DNA of 34,741 bases from contig MEVN01000034.1 in the NCBI GenBank assembly GCA_001772985.1, positions 1 to 34,741 of the forward strand, written 5' to 3'. The translations under genes were made by a program, and so were the position numbers. The notes beneath the pieces were generated by a model. That model did not search any database and was not told where the DNA came from. It saw nothing but the letters and a program-made list of their open reading frames with translations. The first letter of the stretch is position 1, and every line of letters begins with the position of its first letter. Below, piece after piece: positions 1 to 7,673 of the stretch. This DNA comes from a candidate division WWE3 bacterium RIFCSPLOWO2_12_FULL_36_10 (GTDB lineage: Bacteria; Patescibacteriota; WWE3; UBA101185; UBA10185).

Positions 1-1
1 T

Positions 2-595
2 GAGGCCGATGACGTAATTGGCACTTTAGCTAAAAGATTTTCCTCAAAGGATTTAGATGTTTTAATTTCTTCAAACGATAGAGATTTGTGGCAGCTTTTG
101 AATAAAAATGTAATGGTAATATTGCCAACAAAAGGTGGTCAAGTTGAATGGGTAGGAAGAGAAGAAGCAAAAGCGCGTCTTAGTTTTGATCCTAAATTAA
201 TTACAGAATATAAAGCACTAGCTGGAGATGCGAGTGATAATATTCCGGGAGTCTTTGGAGTCGGTGAAAAAACTGCAAAAAGATTAATTTTAGAATTTGA
301 TACTGTTGAAGAAATTTATAAAAATATTAGTAGCATAAAACCCGATTCCCTTAAAGAGAAATTAGCCGAAAATGCGGAGATGGCAGTTATGAGTAGAAGT
401 TTAGCCACAATTGAAACAAATGTTCCCATTACTCTTGAATTATCTGAATGTAAATATAAGGAATTTAACAAGGGCGCTGTGGTTGAGGTACTAAAAAAGT
501 ATAACTTTAAATCTTTGACTAGACGACTTGGGTTTGGTGATAAAAAAGAAGCAAAAAAACAAGAAACCCCAGATAACCAAATCCCGCTCTTGTAA
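2..595 (+). CDS. 5'-3' exonuclease (FEN/Pol I N-terminal type), 5' end cut off
   Basis: The frame is open from base 2, so the start lies outside the window. The first visible residues, EADDVIGTLAKRF, are the conserved metal-binding helix of the Pol I-type 5' nuclease. SSNDRDLWQLL and the helix-hairpin-helix segment GDASDNIPGVFGVGEKTA follow. These enzymes remove RNA primers and 5' flaps during lagging-strand synthesis and repair. The protein stops soon after FKSLTRRLGF, where a full Pol I would enter the 3'-5' exonuclease/polymerase part, so this is a stand-alone exonuclease. The C-terminal tail is Lys-rich. Family is certain; full length is not visible. Confidence 0.9.
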   Translation, partial: EADDVIGTLAKRFSSKDLDVLISSNDRDLWQLLNKNVMVILPTKGGQVEWVGREEAKARLSFDPKLITEYKALAGDASDNIPGVFGVGEKTAKRLILEFDTVEEIYKNISSIKPDSLKEKLAENAEMAVMSRSLATIETNVPITLELSECKYKEFNKGAVVEVLKKYNFKSLTRRLGFGDKKEAKKQETPDNQIPLL

Positions 596-616
596 ACAAA
601 CCGTTTGTGATATACT
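596..616 (+). promoter_or_regulatory. promoter -10 with a 6-1-6 palindrome, FVW operon
   Basis: TATACT at 611-616 is a good -10 box. ACAAAC-C-GTTTGT at 596-608 is a perfect inverted repeat lying where a repressor or activator would overlap the promoter. No clear -35 box is seen. Predicted transcription start is about 623, giving a leader of about 27 nt with a purine-rich Shine-Dalgarno run before the ATG at 650. Confidence 0.5.
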
Positions 617-649
617 GCCTATAGTCTAGAAGAGGAGAGGAGAAAGAAA

Positions 650-868
650 ATGGACAGACCTGATTTTGTTTGGCGTGGAGGTAAGAATATGGAAGTTTCC
701 GACCCATTGGCTATTGCAGCAATTGCTAAGGCTTGTAACGAGGCGCTTAATTGGCCTGATTCATTTTCTGTAATGGCATATAGTCGCAGTCATGGAAATT
801 ATGTTCCTGTTAGCAAGCTTCTCCCAGGTAATGGTTATTATCTAATTCCAAAAGCAAGTACGGATTAA
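650..868 (+). CDS. small FVW-family protein 1, unknown function
   Basis: This is a 72-residue soluble protein that I do not recognise. It has the same plan as the next two genes: a first strand with FVW (residues 6-8), a predicted helix (about 17-33), a strand FSVMAYSR, and an ending with GxxYxLIP (GYYLIP near residue 64). The plan resembles a small beta-grasp (ubiquitin-like) fold, but that is inference. There is no C-terminal Gly-Gly and no Cys pair. The start is supported by the strong purine-rich ribosome site AGAGGAGAGGAG upstream. It is the first gene of a three-gene operon that ends in a terminator at 1376. Confidence 0.75.
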   Translation: MDRPDFVWRGGKNMEVSDPLAIAAIAKACNEALNWPDSFSVMAYSRSHGNYVPVSKLLPGNGYYLIPKASTD

Positions 869-884
869 GGAGGTAGGAGGAAAA

Positions 885-1106
885 ATGCCACCACCAACTT
901 ATGTTTTTGTTTGGAAGGGCCAAAGCCTGGCAAATTTGAATTTAGAAAGCGTAATGCGAGCTATTTCCGACGCGACCGGTATCCATTTCAACGACACCGT
1001 TAAAATGAAAGTCGTGCTTTATTCAACAGGAGTTATTGTGACAAGCTTGACATTAGGACAAGTTTACCGCCTTGTTCCAGTAGCGGAAGAAGAAGCTGAA
1101 GAATAG
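885..1106 (+). CDS. small FVW-family protein 2, unknown function
   Basis: This 73-residue protein is paralogous to its neighbours. YVFVWKG is at residues 7-13, followed by an amphipathic helix LESVMRAISDATGI, a strand MKVVLYS, and the closing pattern LGQVYRLVP. An acidic tail (EEEAEE) ends the protein. The ATG is preceded by AAGGAGGTAGGAGG, one of the strongest Shine-Dalgarno sites in the window, 16 bp after the previous stop. Conserved core residues and tandem layout suggest subunits of one complex. No enzymatic motif is visible. Confidence 0.75.
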   Translation: MPPPTYVFVWKGQSLANLNLESVMRAISDATGIHFNDTVKMKVVLYSTGVIVTSLTLGQVYRLVPVAEEEAEE

Positions 1107-1115
1107 GAGGGAAAA

Positions 1116-1367
1116 ATGCTACGAGACACACTTCGACCAATTCAGTTTGTTTGGGACGAAATGGGTACTCATTCTGGCGTTGGTTTAATGGAAAAGTTAA
1201 TGGACAAATACCATATACCGGGTGAAGTTTGGGATTGGACTATTCGACAAGCAGATGGATCGGAAACCACATATCTTGAACACGGTAAGGTTTATATGTT
1301 TATACGAATTTTTCGTGACCCGGAAAAGGAAAGCCAGAGAAAGGGTAGGTTGAAAGTTTCTAGTTAG
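1116..1367 (+). CDS. small FVW-family protein 3, unknown function
   Basis: This is the third member of the tandem set, with 83 residues. FVWDEMG is at residues 11-17, then a helix GLMEKLMDKYHI, a strand WDWTIRQ, and HGKVYMFIR matching the closing pattern of the other two. A basic tail of about 18 residues (REPs of K/R) is unique to this copy. AGGAGGG lies just before the ATG, 9 bp after the previous stop. The three proteins differ strongly in sequence, so the duplication is old. Function is unknown. Confidence 0.75.
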   Translation: MLRDTLRPIQFVWDEMGTHSGVGLMEKLMDKYHIPGEVWDWTIRQADGSETTYLEHGKVYMFIRIFRDPEKESQRKGRLKVSS

Positions 1368-1375
1368 GGCACATG

Positions 1376-1415
1376 ACTCCCCGTTTGGCTTTCATGAGCA
1401 GGCGGGGAGTTTTTG
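1376..1415 (+). terminator. rho-independent terminator of FVW operon
   Basis: ACTCCCCG (1376-1383) pairs perfectly with CGGGGAGT (1403-1410) around a 19-nt loop, followed by a T run. It lies 8 nt after the third stop codon. The -10 box of the next gene begins only 8 bp downstream. Confidence 0.9.
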
Positions 1416-1422
1416 TATCCTG

Positions 1423-1428
1423 TATAAT
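1423..1428 (+). promoter_or_regulatory. -10 box, predicted leaderless start of nth
   Basis: TATAAT ends 6 bp before the ATG at 1435, and no Shine-Dalgarno sequence is present. The predicted transcription start coincides with the A of the start codon. Confidence 0.6.
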
Positions 1429-1434
1429 TTCCAA

Positions 1435-2100
1435 ATGTTTGATAAAAAATTTGCAGAAAGTATTGCCAAACTTTTAAAAACAAAATATCCAGATCCAAAA
1501 ACCGAATTAGTTCACGAAAACGAAATGCAATTGGCGGTATCTGTAATGTTATCCGCGCAAACAACAGATAAAAAAGTAAACGAAATAACATCAAAACTTT
1601 TTAAGAAGTACAAAACTTGGGAAGATTTTGCAAACGCAAATTTAACTGAATTGCAAAGCGATATAAGAGGAGTAAATTTTCATTTGGGAAAAGCAAAAAG
1701 GTTAATTAAAGCCGGAAGAGTTGTAACCGCAGAATTTAAAGGAGTACTTCCTGACACAATAGAACAACTTACAAAAATTCCCGGAGTTGCAAGAAAAAGC
1801 GCAAATGTAATAATTCAGGAAATTTGGAATAAGGCGGAAGGAATTGTTGTTGATACACACGTTACAAGAGTTTCAAATAGGCTTGGTTTAACTAAAAATC
1901 AAGACGCGGTAAAAATAGAGAAAGATTTAATGACCCAAATTCCAAAGGAGTATTGGAGGAATTTTTCAGGCGCTATGGTGCTTCATGGAAGATACGTTTG
2001 TACTGCGAGAAAACCAAAGTGCGGAGATTGCGTGTTAAATAAAGTATGTCCGTCCGCCTTCAAATCGGGTGGAACCCTGACTGCGCAGGCAGGTGGGTGA
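1435..2100 (+). CDS. nth: endonuclease III (DNA glycosylase/AP lyase)
   Basis: Endonuclease III excises oxidised pyrimidines and cleaves the abasic site in base excision repair. The 221-residue protein has the helix-hairpin-helix LTKIPGVARKSANVI with the catalytic Lys and VVDTHVTRVSNRLGL with the catalytic Asp. Its [4Fe-4S] ligands are spaced C-x6-C-x2-C-x5-C in CTARKPKCGDCVLNKVC. E. coli Nth is about 211 residues; the extra Gly-rich tail after the cluster is not conserved in the family and its DNA is more GC-rich. The gene has its own promoter, separate from the FVW operon. The stop is 4 bp from the convergent dsbA-like stop. Confidence 0.95.
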   Translation: MFDKKFAESIAKLLKTKYPDPKTELVHENEMQLAVSVMLSAQTTDKKVNEITSKLFKKYKTWEDFANANLTELQSDIRGVNFHLGKAKRLIKAGRVVTAEFKGVLPDTIEQLTKIPGVARKSANVIIQEIWNKAEGIVVDTHVTRVSNRLGLTKNQDAVKIEKDLMTQIPKEYWRNFSGAMVLHGRYVCTARKPKCGDCVLNKVCPSAFKSGGTLTAQAGG

Positions 2101-2104
2101 AGCC

Positions 2105-3088
2105 TTAAATAATGAAGATAGATCCAAAGTTTCCTGTTTCTAATTCTTTATAAGTCCAAAGTTTATCTTTAGTTATTCTAAATTCATAAACACCCTTAGG
2201 AGCTATTTTTACACCAAGCTCAAATTCAGGGAATTTTTGTATCGTTTCAACAAGTGTAATTTCTTTATCTGTAGTATTTTTCCATCTAACCAGCTGTCCT
2301 GAATCGGCATCGGGTTCTTTAGGACTAAAACCATCTTTTGTGTAAGTAATTTCTAAGACTTTGTTACTAACATCCGGTTTTTCCGTTGTATTAGTTGTTT
2401 CGTTTTTATTGCCATCGGTTCCTGAAGATGTACTTTCTGTTGTTTTTGGAGGTTCTAATCTTAATATCTCCGCTTCAACTTGATCAATTAAATCTTTTGT
2501 AGTTTGCAAAACCATCTTTTTTCCATTTAAATAAAAAGTCGGAGTTGAATTAATTCCAAGTTTATTACCATCTTTAACATCAGCACTTACAATTGAAGCA
2601 AAGGTTCCGTTTCTAAGATCAGACGTAAATTTATCGGTATCAAGTCCAAGCGCCTTTGCGTATTTGATTAAATCCTCTTCGGAAAGAGCTTGCTGTTTAT
2701 ACATGAGATCGTAATATTCCCAGAACTTTCCTGACTCGCCAGCAATTTGGGAAGCTTCGGCAGCTTTTTTTGCATATTTGTGTTGGGGAAGCGGGAAATG
2801 TCTGTAGGCAAATTTTAATTCGTTTGCATGGTTTTCTAAAATGTAGCTAACAACAGGATAAAAGGTTTGGCATGCCGGACATTCAAAATCCCCAAACTCA
2901 ACCAAGGTAACGGGAGAATCTTTTGGCCCTTTTATGTAGGTGTGGTCGGTAATTAGCAAATCTTCACTTACAGGCTTTAATGAAGGAGAGCTGTATTTTC
3001 CTTGAGATGCAATTATTATCCCAACAAAAATCAATATCGTAACAAAGCCTATTATAAATATCGGTGCATTTCTTTTAATTATGTTCAT
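2105..3088 (-). CDS. membrane-anchored DsbA-like thiol oxidoreductase with C-terminal cupredoxin-like domain
   Basis: One N-terminal membrane segment (about residues 9-27) anchors a DsbA/thioredoxin-4 domain outside the cell. The active site is Cys70-Pro-Ala-Cys73 (FECPACQTF), and the cis-Pro loop is NSTPTFYLNG. Such proteins introduce or shuffle disulfides in exported proteins; the VKOR homologue at 10632 would reoxidise it. A Thr/Ser/Glu-rich linker (about 213-243) leads to a second domain of about 85 residues. That domain has the cupredoxin pattern GFSPKE..., GQLVRWKN, ELGVKIAPKG and FGSIFII, but the His/Cys/His copper ligands are absent. Its start overlaps the upstream stop as ATGA, so it is translationally coupled. 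It is last in the sugar-phosphate operon. Confidence 0.85.
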   Translation of the reverse strand: MNIIKRNAPIFIIGFVTILIFVGIIIASQGKYSSPSLKPVSEDLLITDHTYIKGPKDSPVTLVEFGDFECPACQTFYPVVSYILENHANELKFAYRHFPLPQHKYAKKAAEASQIAGESGKFWEYYDLMYKQQALSEEDLIKYAKALGLDTDKFTSDLRNGTFASIVSADVKDGNKLGINSTPTFYLNGKKMVLQTTKDLIDQVEAEILRLEPPKTTESTSSGTDGNKNETTNTTEKPDVSNKVLEITYTKDGFSPKEPDADSGQLVRWKNTTDKEITLVETIQKFPEFELGVKIAPKGVYEFRITKDKLWTYKELETGNFGSIFII

Positions 3089-4050
3089 GGTTTTATTAAG
3101 TTTTTTGGAGGTCTTCCGTTTATTAATACTTCTACCACATTTTCGGCTACCATTCTAGACATTTCTACTCGCGCCTCTCTTGTTGCGCTTCCAATGTGGG
3201 GCGTTAATGTTACATTATCAAGTTCCGTAAGACCGGAATATATTTTTGGTTCGTTTTCATAAACGTCAATTCCAGCTCCCTCAATCCATCCATCTTTTAA
3301 AGCAGTGTATAAAGCAGCCTCATCTATTACCTGTCCTCTTGAAGTGTTAATTAGGTACGCAGTTGGCTTCATTTTTTTAAGCTCTCTTTCCCCAATTAAA
3401 TGTTTTGTGGATGGCATTAGATTTACATGAATTGAAATAAAGTCTGAGTTTTCAAGTAGATCGTCGAGACTTGTATACATGGCGCCAATTTCCTGCTCAC
3501 CTTTGTCAAACCTTTGTATATCGTGATACAGAATTCTCATATCAAACCCTCCTTTTGCTATTTTCGCAAGGTACTGACCAATTCTACCAAATCCTATGAT
3601 TCCAAGTGTTTTCTTAGTTAGAACAGGGCCTAAAAAGAGCATTGGACTCCAGTATTTATAACTACCTGCTCTTACGTATTTATCTGCTTGTACTATGTTT
3701 CGCGCGCTTGAGATCATTAGAGCTAAAGCGTGCTCCGCAACCGATTCAGTTAAATTTCCAGGTGTGTTTGAAACGTAAATTCCAAGACTAGCGGCGGTTT
3801 TTATGTCTATGTTGTCAAACCCGACTGCGTAGTTTGCAACCAGCCTTAAGGTTGGTTTACCGGCGTTTAATACCTTTTCATTTATTTGGTCAGGTAACAC
3901 AGAAACAATTGCATCTTTTCCATCAACAGCTTTTATTAGTTCCGCTTCTGATAAAGGAGGGCCTTTTCTTATGTCTAATTCTAAAGAGGGATGTTTTCTT
4001 AGTAAATCTACTCCCGCCCGTGGTATTTCACGCGTTATTAAAACTTTCAT
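3085..4050 (-). CDS. D-2-hydroxyacid dehydrogenase (glyoxylate/hydroxypyruvate reductase type)
   Basis: This is a 321-residue NAD(P)-dependent dehydrogenase of the D-isomer family. It carries the Rossmann motif TLGIIGFGRIG, the catalytic Arg in INTSRGQ, the Glu in DVYENEP, and the catalytic His in LTPHIGSAT. The sequence most resembles glyoxylate reductase (GyaR-like), but D-lactate or phosphoglycerate-type substrates cannot be excluded. It sits 12 bp after the aldolase gene in the same operon, and its stop overlaps the next start (ATGA). A role in disposing of small 2-oxoacids from sugar metabolism is inferred. Confidence 0.9.
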   Translation of the reverse strand: MKVLITREIPRAGVDLLRKHPSLELDIRKGPPLSEAELIKAVDGKDAIVSVLPDQINEKVLNAGKPTLRLVANYAVGFDNIDIKTAASLGIYVSNTPGNLTESVAEHALALMISSARNIVQADKYVRAGSYKYWSPMLFLGPVLTKKTLGIIGFGRIGQYLAKIAKGGFDMRILYHDIQRFDKGEQEIGAMYTSLDDLLENSDFISIHVNLMPSTKHLIGERELKKMKPTAYLINTSRGQVIDEAALYTALKDGWIEGAGIDVYENEPKIYSGLTELDNVTLTPHIGSATREARVEMSRMVAENVVEVLINGRPPKNLIKP

Positions 4051-4062
4051 GCCTATATGATA

Positions 4063-4929
4063 TCATGACGCCCTATTTTCTGATCCAAAAAGCTTAATCT
4101 TTCCTTCAACTATTTTTTGTACTTCCTCTATTGCGCCTGGAGTTATTTTATAAATTGCAACTTCCGAAGTTTCGTTTAAAGATCTTTTTAACGCGTTTTT
4201 AAAGGCAACTCTCATTTCGGAATTAATATTAATTTTTACAATTTTCCCAATTTTTATTGCCGTCATAATATCTTTGTTATCAATTCCCGATCCTCCGTGT
4301 AGAGATAAAAAAGTATTTGGAAGCAGATTTCTAATTTCTTCAAGCACGTCAAGTTTTAAACGTTTTTCTGTTGAATAAAGGCCGTGAAGATTTCCAAAAA
4401 AAGCTGCGAATGTATCTATACCTGTTTCATCAACAAATATTTTTGCTTTTTTAGGATCTGTGTATAAAGTTTTATCAAGCACCTCATCCGGTTTTTCTTT
4501 TGTATGATCCGCGGAGCTTCCCTGAATGTGATCCATTTCTCCCTCTACAATGATACCTTTTGCATGACACATTTTTACAATTTCCTTTGCTATCTTTAAA
4601 TTTTCGTCATATGGAAGTTTGCTTCCGTCAAAATGAATATAATCAAATCCTGCATTTACAGCCTCTTCGCATTCCTCAAAGCTTTCAGAATGATCAAGGT
4701 TTAAAATTATAGGAATATTAAGTTCGTTTCTATAATCTTTAATTAAGTCTACAAGCTGGGTTTTGCCTATGTAATCAACCTCTCCCTTTGACGCTTCAAT
4801 AATAATAGGGGAGTTAAGTTTTTTTGCAGCTAAAGTTATGGCCTTTAGGGTTTCTATATTTGCAGCGTTAAAGGCTCCAATTGCGTAACCTTCTTTTTGT
4901 GCTTTTAATAAAATCTCTTTAGTATTCAT
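4063..4929 (-). CDS. class II ketose-bisphosphate (fructose-bisphosphate-type) aldolase
   Basis: This zinc-dependent aldolase is about 288 residues long. The zinc and catalytic positions are visible: Asp/His in LNLDHSES, Glu in VEGEMDHIQGSS, His in GNLHGLYS, and His in SLHGGSGI. NINSEMR binds the substrate phosphate. It cleaves or forms ketose 1,6-bisphosphates; fructose versus tagatose bisphosphate cannot be settled by eye. I chose the ATG at 4929 because MNTKEILLKAQKEGYAIGAFN matches family starts. An in-frame ATG at 4965 would add 12 unconserved residues and overlap the kinase gene. Its partner in the operon is the PfkB kinase just upstream. Confidence 0.9.
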   Translation of the reverse strand: MNTKEILLKAQKEGYAIGAFNAANIETLKAITLAAKKLNSPIIIEASKGEVDYIGKTQLVDLIKDYRNELNIPIILNLDHSESFEECEEAVNAGFDYIHFDGSKLPYDENLKIAKEIVKMCHAKGIIVEGEMDHIQGSSADHTKEKPDEVLDKTLYTDPKKAKIFVDETGIDTFAAFFGNLHGLYSTEKRLKLDVLEEIRNLLPNTFLSLHGGSGIDNKDIMTAIKIGKIVKININSEMRVAFKNALKRSLNETSEVAIYKITPGAIEEVQKIVEGKIKLFGSENRAS

Positions 4930-4939
4930 TGTAAGTTCA

Positions 4940-5977
4940 TTATAAATTGAAAATTGTGAATTCATTCCCCTTTATTACTATTTCTTCAATTTCTTTTTTT
5001 GTTTTTAGTCCTGCGGTTGAGCCAATATATCTTGTGACTCCACAAGAATTTATAGCTCCCCAGTTTAACGCCTCTTTTAAGCTTTTTTTATCATCAACCA
5101 CAAGTTCGCATATGTGGTTTGATGAAATTCCCGTTTCGCGGGAATTATAAAATAGTGCAGATAAAAATGCGGAGGCAAAAGCATCGCCGGCACCTGTTTT
5201 GTCGATTAGTTTTTTTCCATCGTCATAAATTTTTGCATAAACAACTTCGTTACCAGAACTTGCGCTTGAACCGTTTTCACCATCGGTAATTACTGTTAAT
5301 TTTGGGCCGAGTCTTTGTAATTCTTTATGTAATTTCTCAAGATCGTTTTCATTTTTTGAAAGAATTTTTTGTGCTTCCTCTAAGTTAACAAAAAGTACGT
5401 CGGTTAATTCCAATATATTTTTTATTTTCTCAATGCCCGCTTTTAAATGATAAGTTCCGGGATTAAATGCGAGTAGAACATTCTCATTCTTTTTTAAATA
5501 CTCAACCAAGTTGGCTTGAAAGCTTTCAAAGTTTTCGGGAAGCGATGAGTAATAAATCCAAAGTGGTGTTGACCAATCTATAACCTTATATTCAAAGTGT
5601 TCATGATATGAAAAAATTGTTCTCTCTCCTTTAAAGACTATTATTGAATGAACATTAGTCGGCTTGCCTGAATTTTTGATGCAATAGGTTGTATCAATTC
5701 CAAGTTTTTTAAATTCAGTTATAAACCTTTCTCCGTTTGAATCGTTGCCAAGTTGGGTATAGATTGTACTTTCAAGACCTAGGAGTTTACAAGCAGTGAC
5801 AACGTTTGGGGCATTTCCGGCTAATGTGGCGTTATAAGATTCTACCGGAATTTTGTCTGCGTAATCAAAACAAATTTTGCAATTTTTGTGGTCAATATCA
5901 CAAACTACTGAAGCGTCGTCTACTTTCATGAATTCATCAATAGAGGAGTCGCCAATTGCCAAAAGGTCAAATTTCAT
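4940..5977 (-). CDS. PfkB/ribokinase-family sugar kinase
   Basis: This 345-residue carbohydrate kinase has the N-terminal PfkB signature region GNAPNVVTACKLLGL. The C-terminal ATP site and catalytic Asp are in IDKTGAGDAFASAF. The family phosphorylates sugars or sugar phosphates with ATP. Direct neighbours are an aldolase and transketolase, so a fructose-phosphate or related substrate is likely but not proven. Its ATG overlaps the preceding stop by one base (TAATG). An N-terminal Cys-rich stretch (VCDIDHKNCKICF) is not typical of ribokinase and may be lineage-specific. Confidence 0.85.
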   Translation of the reverse strand: MKFDLLAIGDSSIDEFMKVDDASVVCDIDHKNCKICFDYADKIPVESYNATLAGNAPNVVTACKLLGLESTIYTQLGNDSNGERFITEFKKLGIDTTYCIKNSGKPTNVHSIIVFKGERTIFSYHEHFEYKVIDWSTPLWIYYSSLPENFESFQANLVEYLKKNENVLLAFNPGTYHLKAGIEKIKNILELTDVLFVNLEEAQKILSKNENDLEKLHKELQRLGPKLTVITDGENGSSASSGNEVVYAKIYDDGKKLIDKTGAGDAFASAFLSALFYNSRETGISSNHICELVVDDKKSLKEALNWGAINSCGVTRYIGSTAGLKTKKEIEEIVIKGNEFTIFNL

Positions 5978-6165
5978 TACATCCCGTTCATGAATAAAAT
6001 AATTAGAGACTTGGCTATTACGTAGCCAAATATTCCCAGAAACATTGAAATAAGGAACTTAGTTATTGGCTTAACCTTTTTTGTTAGGGTATGAATACCA
6101 AGATAAGTTAAAATAACTATAAAAGACATTGTTGTAAATTCAATTAAACCGTATAGAGAGCTCAT
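5977..6165 (-). CDS. small two-helix membrane protein, unknown
   Basis: This 62-residue protein has two predicted transmembrane helices (about residues 9-25 and 36-58) joined by a Lys-rich loop (TKKVKPITK). It is placed tightly between transketolase C-terminal subunit (1 bp gap) and the PfkB gene (1-base overlap), so it is co-expressed with sugar-phosphate enzymes. No family is recognised. It could be a small membrane tether, but there is no direct evidence. Confidence 0.65.
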   Translation of the reverse strand: MSSLYGLIEFTTMSFIVILTYLGIHTLTKKVKPITKFLISMFLGIFGYVIAKSLIILFMNGM

Positions 6166-6166
6166 G

Positions 6167-7153
6167 TTACCTTTCTGAAATTAATTTTTTAACTTCCATA
6201 ATTATATGATCAATTCCAAGTCCATATTTTTTAATTAACTGCTCGTAGGTTCCTGATTCCCCAAAAGAGTCACAAATTCCAAGTCTCTTAATTTTAACAG
6301 GATATTTTTCCGAAAGCATCTCACTTACTACTCCGCCTAAGCCTCCACTTATTTGATGTTCCTCAATGGTTATTACTCTTCCAGTTTTTCTTACTGAGTC
6401 TAACATCGTTTTTTCATCTAAAGGTTTTATTGTACAAGAGTCAATTACCTCACATTTAATTCCGTATTTCATATTTAACTCATACGAAGCTTTTAATGCC
6501 TCATAAATAATAGGTCCCGCGCAAATAATAGTCACATCATTTCCCGTCATGAGAATTTGTGCTTTTCCAATTTCAAAAGGTGAATCTTGGGTTCTAAAAA
6601 CCGGAGTCTTTTCTCGCGTCAATCTTATATAAACAGGCCCTTTATAATTTGCGGAGGCTATTGTTGCTTTTTTAGCTTGTTCGTAGTCGGAAGGTACTAA
6701 AACAACCATGTTTGGCAGAACCCTCATTAACGCGATGTCCTCTAAAGCTTGGTGTGTAGCTCCATCTGGTCCTACAGACAAGCCTGAATGTGCTCCTATA
6801 ATTTTTACATTGGCCCTTGAATAGGCTATTGAAACTCTAATTTGTTCCCAGTTTCTCCCCGGATTAAATACCGCATAAGAAGCTATAAAAGGTATTTTTC
6901 CACTAATCGCAAGTCCGGCAGAAATTCCAGCCATATTTTGTTCAGAAACGCCCGTTTCGAAAAATCTTTTTGGAAATTTATCTTTGAATTTGTTACTTCT
7001 TGTTGATTCTGTAAGATCGGCACAAAGCACCAAAACATTTTCGTCTTTTTCTCCCGCAATTACAACGCCATCTCCAAAACCGTCTCTTGTGGGCAGTTCA
7101 TTAAGTTTTGTAGTAAAGATATGATGGTTTAATTTTGCTTCATCTGCAATCAT
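6167..7153 (-). CDS. transketolase, C-terminal (pyrimidine/C-terminal domain) subunit
   Basis: This 328-residue protein covers the Pyr and C-terminal domains of transketolase. The thiamine-activating Glu region is FFETGVSEQNMAGISAGLA. Phosphate and substrate contacts fall in GAHSGLSVGPDGATHQALEDIALMR. It joins the N-terminal subunit encoded at 7666-8529 to form the two-subunit enzyme common in archaea and several bacteria. The reaction moves two-carbon units between ketose and aldose phosphates. The start overlaps the preceding membrane-protein gene by 14 bp, so the two halves are separated by a third gene in the same operon. Confidence 0.95.
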   Translation of the reverse strand: MIADEAKLNHHIFTTKLNELPTRDGFGDGVVIAGEKDENVLVLCADLTESTRSNKFKDKFPKRFFETGVSEQNMAGISAGLAISGKIPFIASYAVFNPGRNWEQIRVSIAYSRANVKIIGAHSGLSVGPDGATHQALEDIALMRVLPNMVVLVPSDYEQAKKATIASANYKGPVYIRLTREKTPVFRTQDSPFEIGKAQILMTGNDVTIICAGPIIYEALKASYELNMKYGIKCEVIDSCTIKPLDEKTMLDSVRKTGRVITIEEHQISGGLGGVVSEMLSEKYPVKIKRLGICDSFGESGTYEQLIKKYGLGIDHIIMEVKKLISER

Positions 7154-7673
7154 CGAATTCTTTTATTAACTCAAAGCCGATTTTTTTGTCGGTTTTGTTT
7201 ATAGAAACTAAGTCAGCTGTAACATTTTGCTGTTGTTCAATTTTACAGGTATCGCCGGGTTTTAATTCACGCGCTAAGACTGTTATTGTGTTGTCTTCCT
7301 TATTCTTGTAAACTTTTTTTACTTTTGTTTCGTACCCGGTTGTGTTAAAAGTTTTAGAAGAAATTCCGATTAAGTAAACTTTATCAAAATTAATTTTATC
7401 TTCTACTTTTAGTTGTCTAGTTTCGTCGATTGTTTTTAAGAAGGTTTCAAGTTCCTTTTCGTTATGTATTATACTTCTTTGCTTTTCTATTACTTTATTT
7501 GTGGTAAAAACAGTTGGAAATCCCTTAACTCTGGTAACTTCAATCGTATTATCATTCAAGCCAAGAATTTTAATATCGCCTTTAGTTAGTAAATAACCCG
7601 CGCCAATAATTAGAATAACGATTAAAATAATCGGAAGGATGCTCATATAAAGCGTGTAAGTTTTTTTAGTCAT
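7140..7673 (-). CDS. single-pass membrane protein with extracellular domain, unknown
   Basis: This protein of about 177 residues has one N-terminal membrane helix (SILPIILIVILIIGAGYLL) and an exported domain of about 145 residues. It has two Cys in the latter part (GDTCKIE and FDDCR) that may form a disulfide. The ATG at 7673 is chosen because AGGAG lies 6 nt upstream; a TTG at 7697 gives an unconvincing extension. It overlaps the transketolase N-subunit stop by 8 bp and the C-subunit start by 14 bp. No family is recognised. The location between two halves of a cytoplasmic enzyme is odd. Confidence 0.75.
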   Translation of the reverse strand: MTKKTYTLYMSILPIILIVILIIGAGYLLTKGDIKILGLNDNTIEVTRVKGFPTVFTTNKVIEKQRSIIHNEKELETFLKTIDETRQLKVEDKINFDKVYLIGISSKTFNTTGYETKVKKVYKNKEDNTITVLARELKPGDTCKIEQQQNVTADLVSINKTDKKIGFELIKEFDDCR

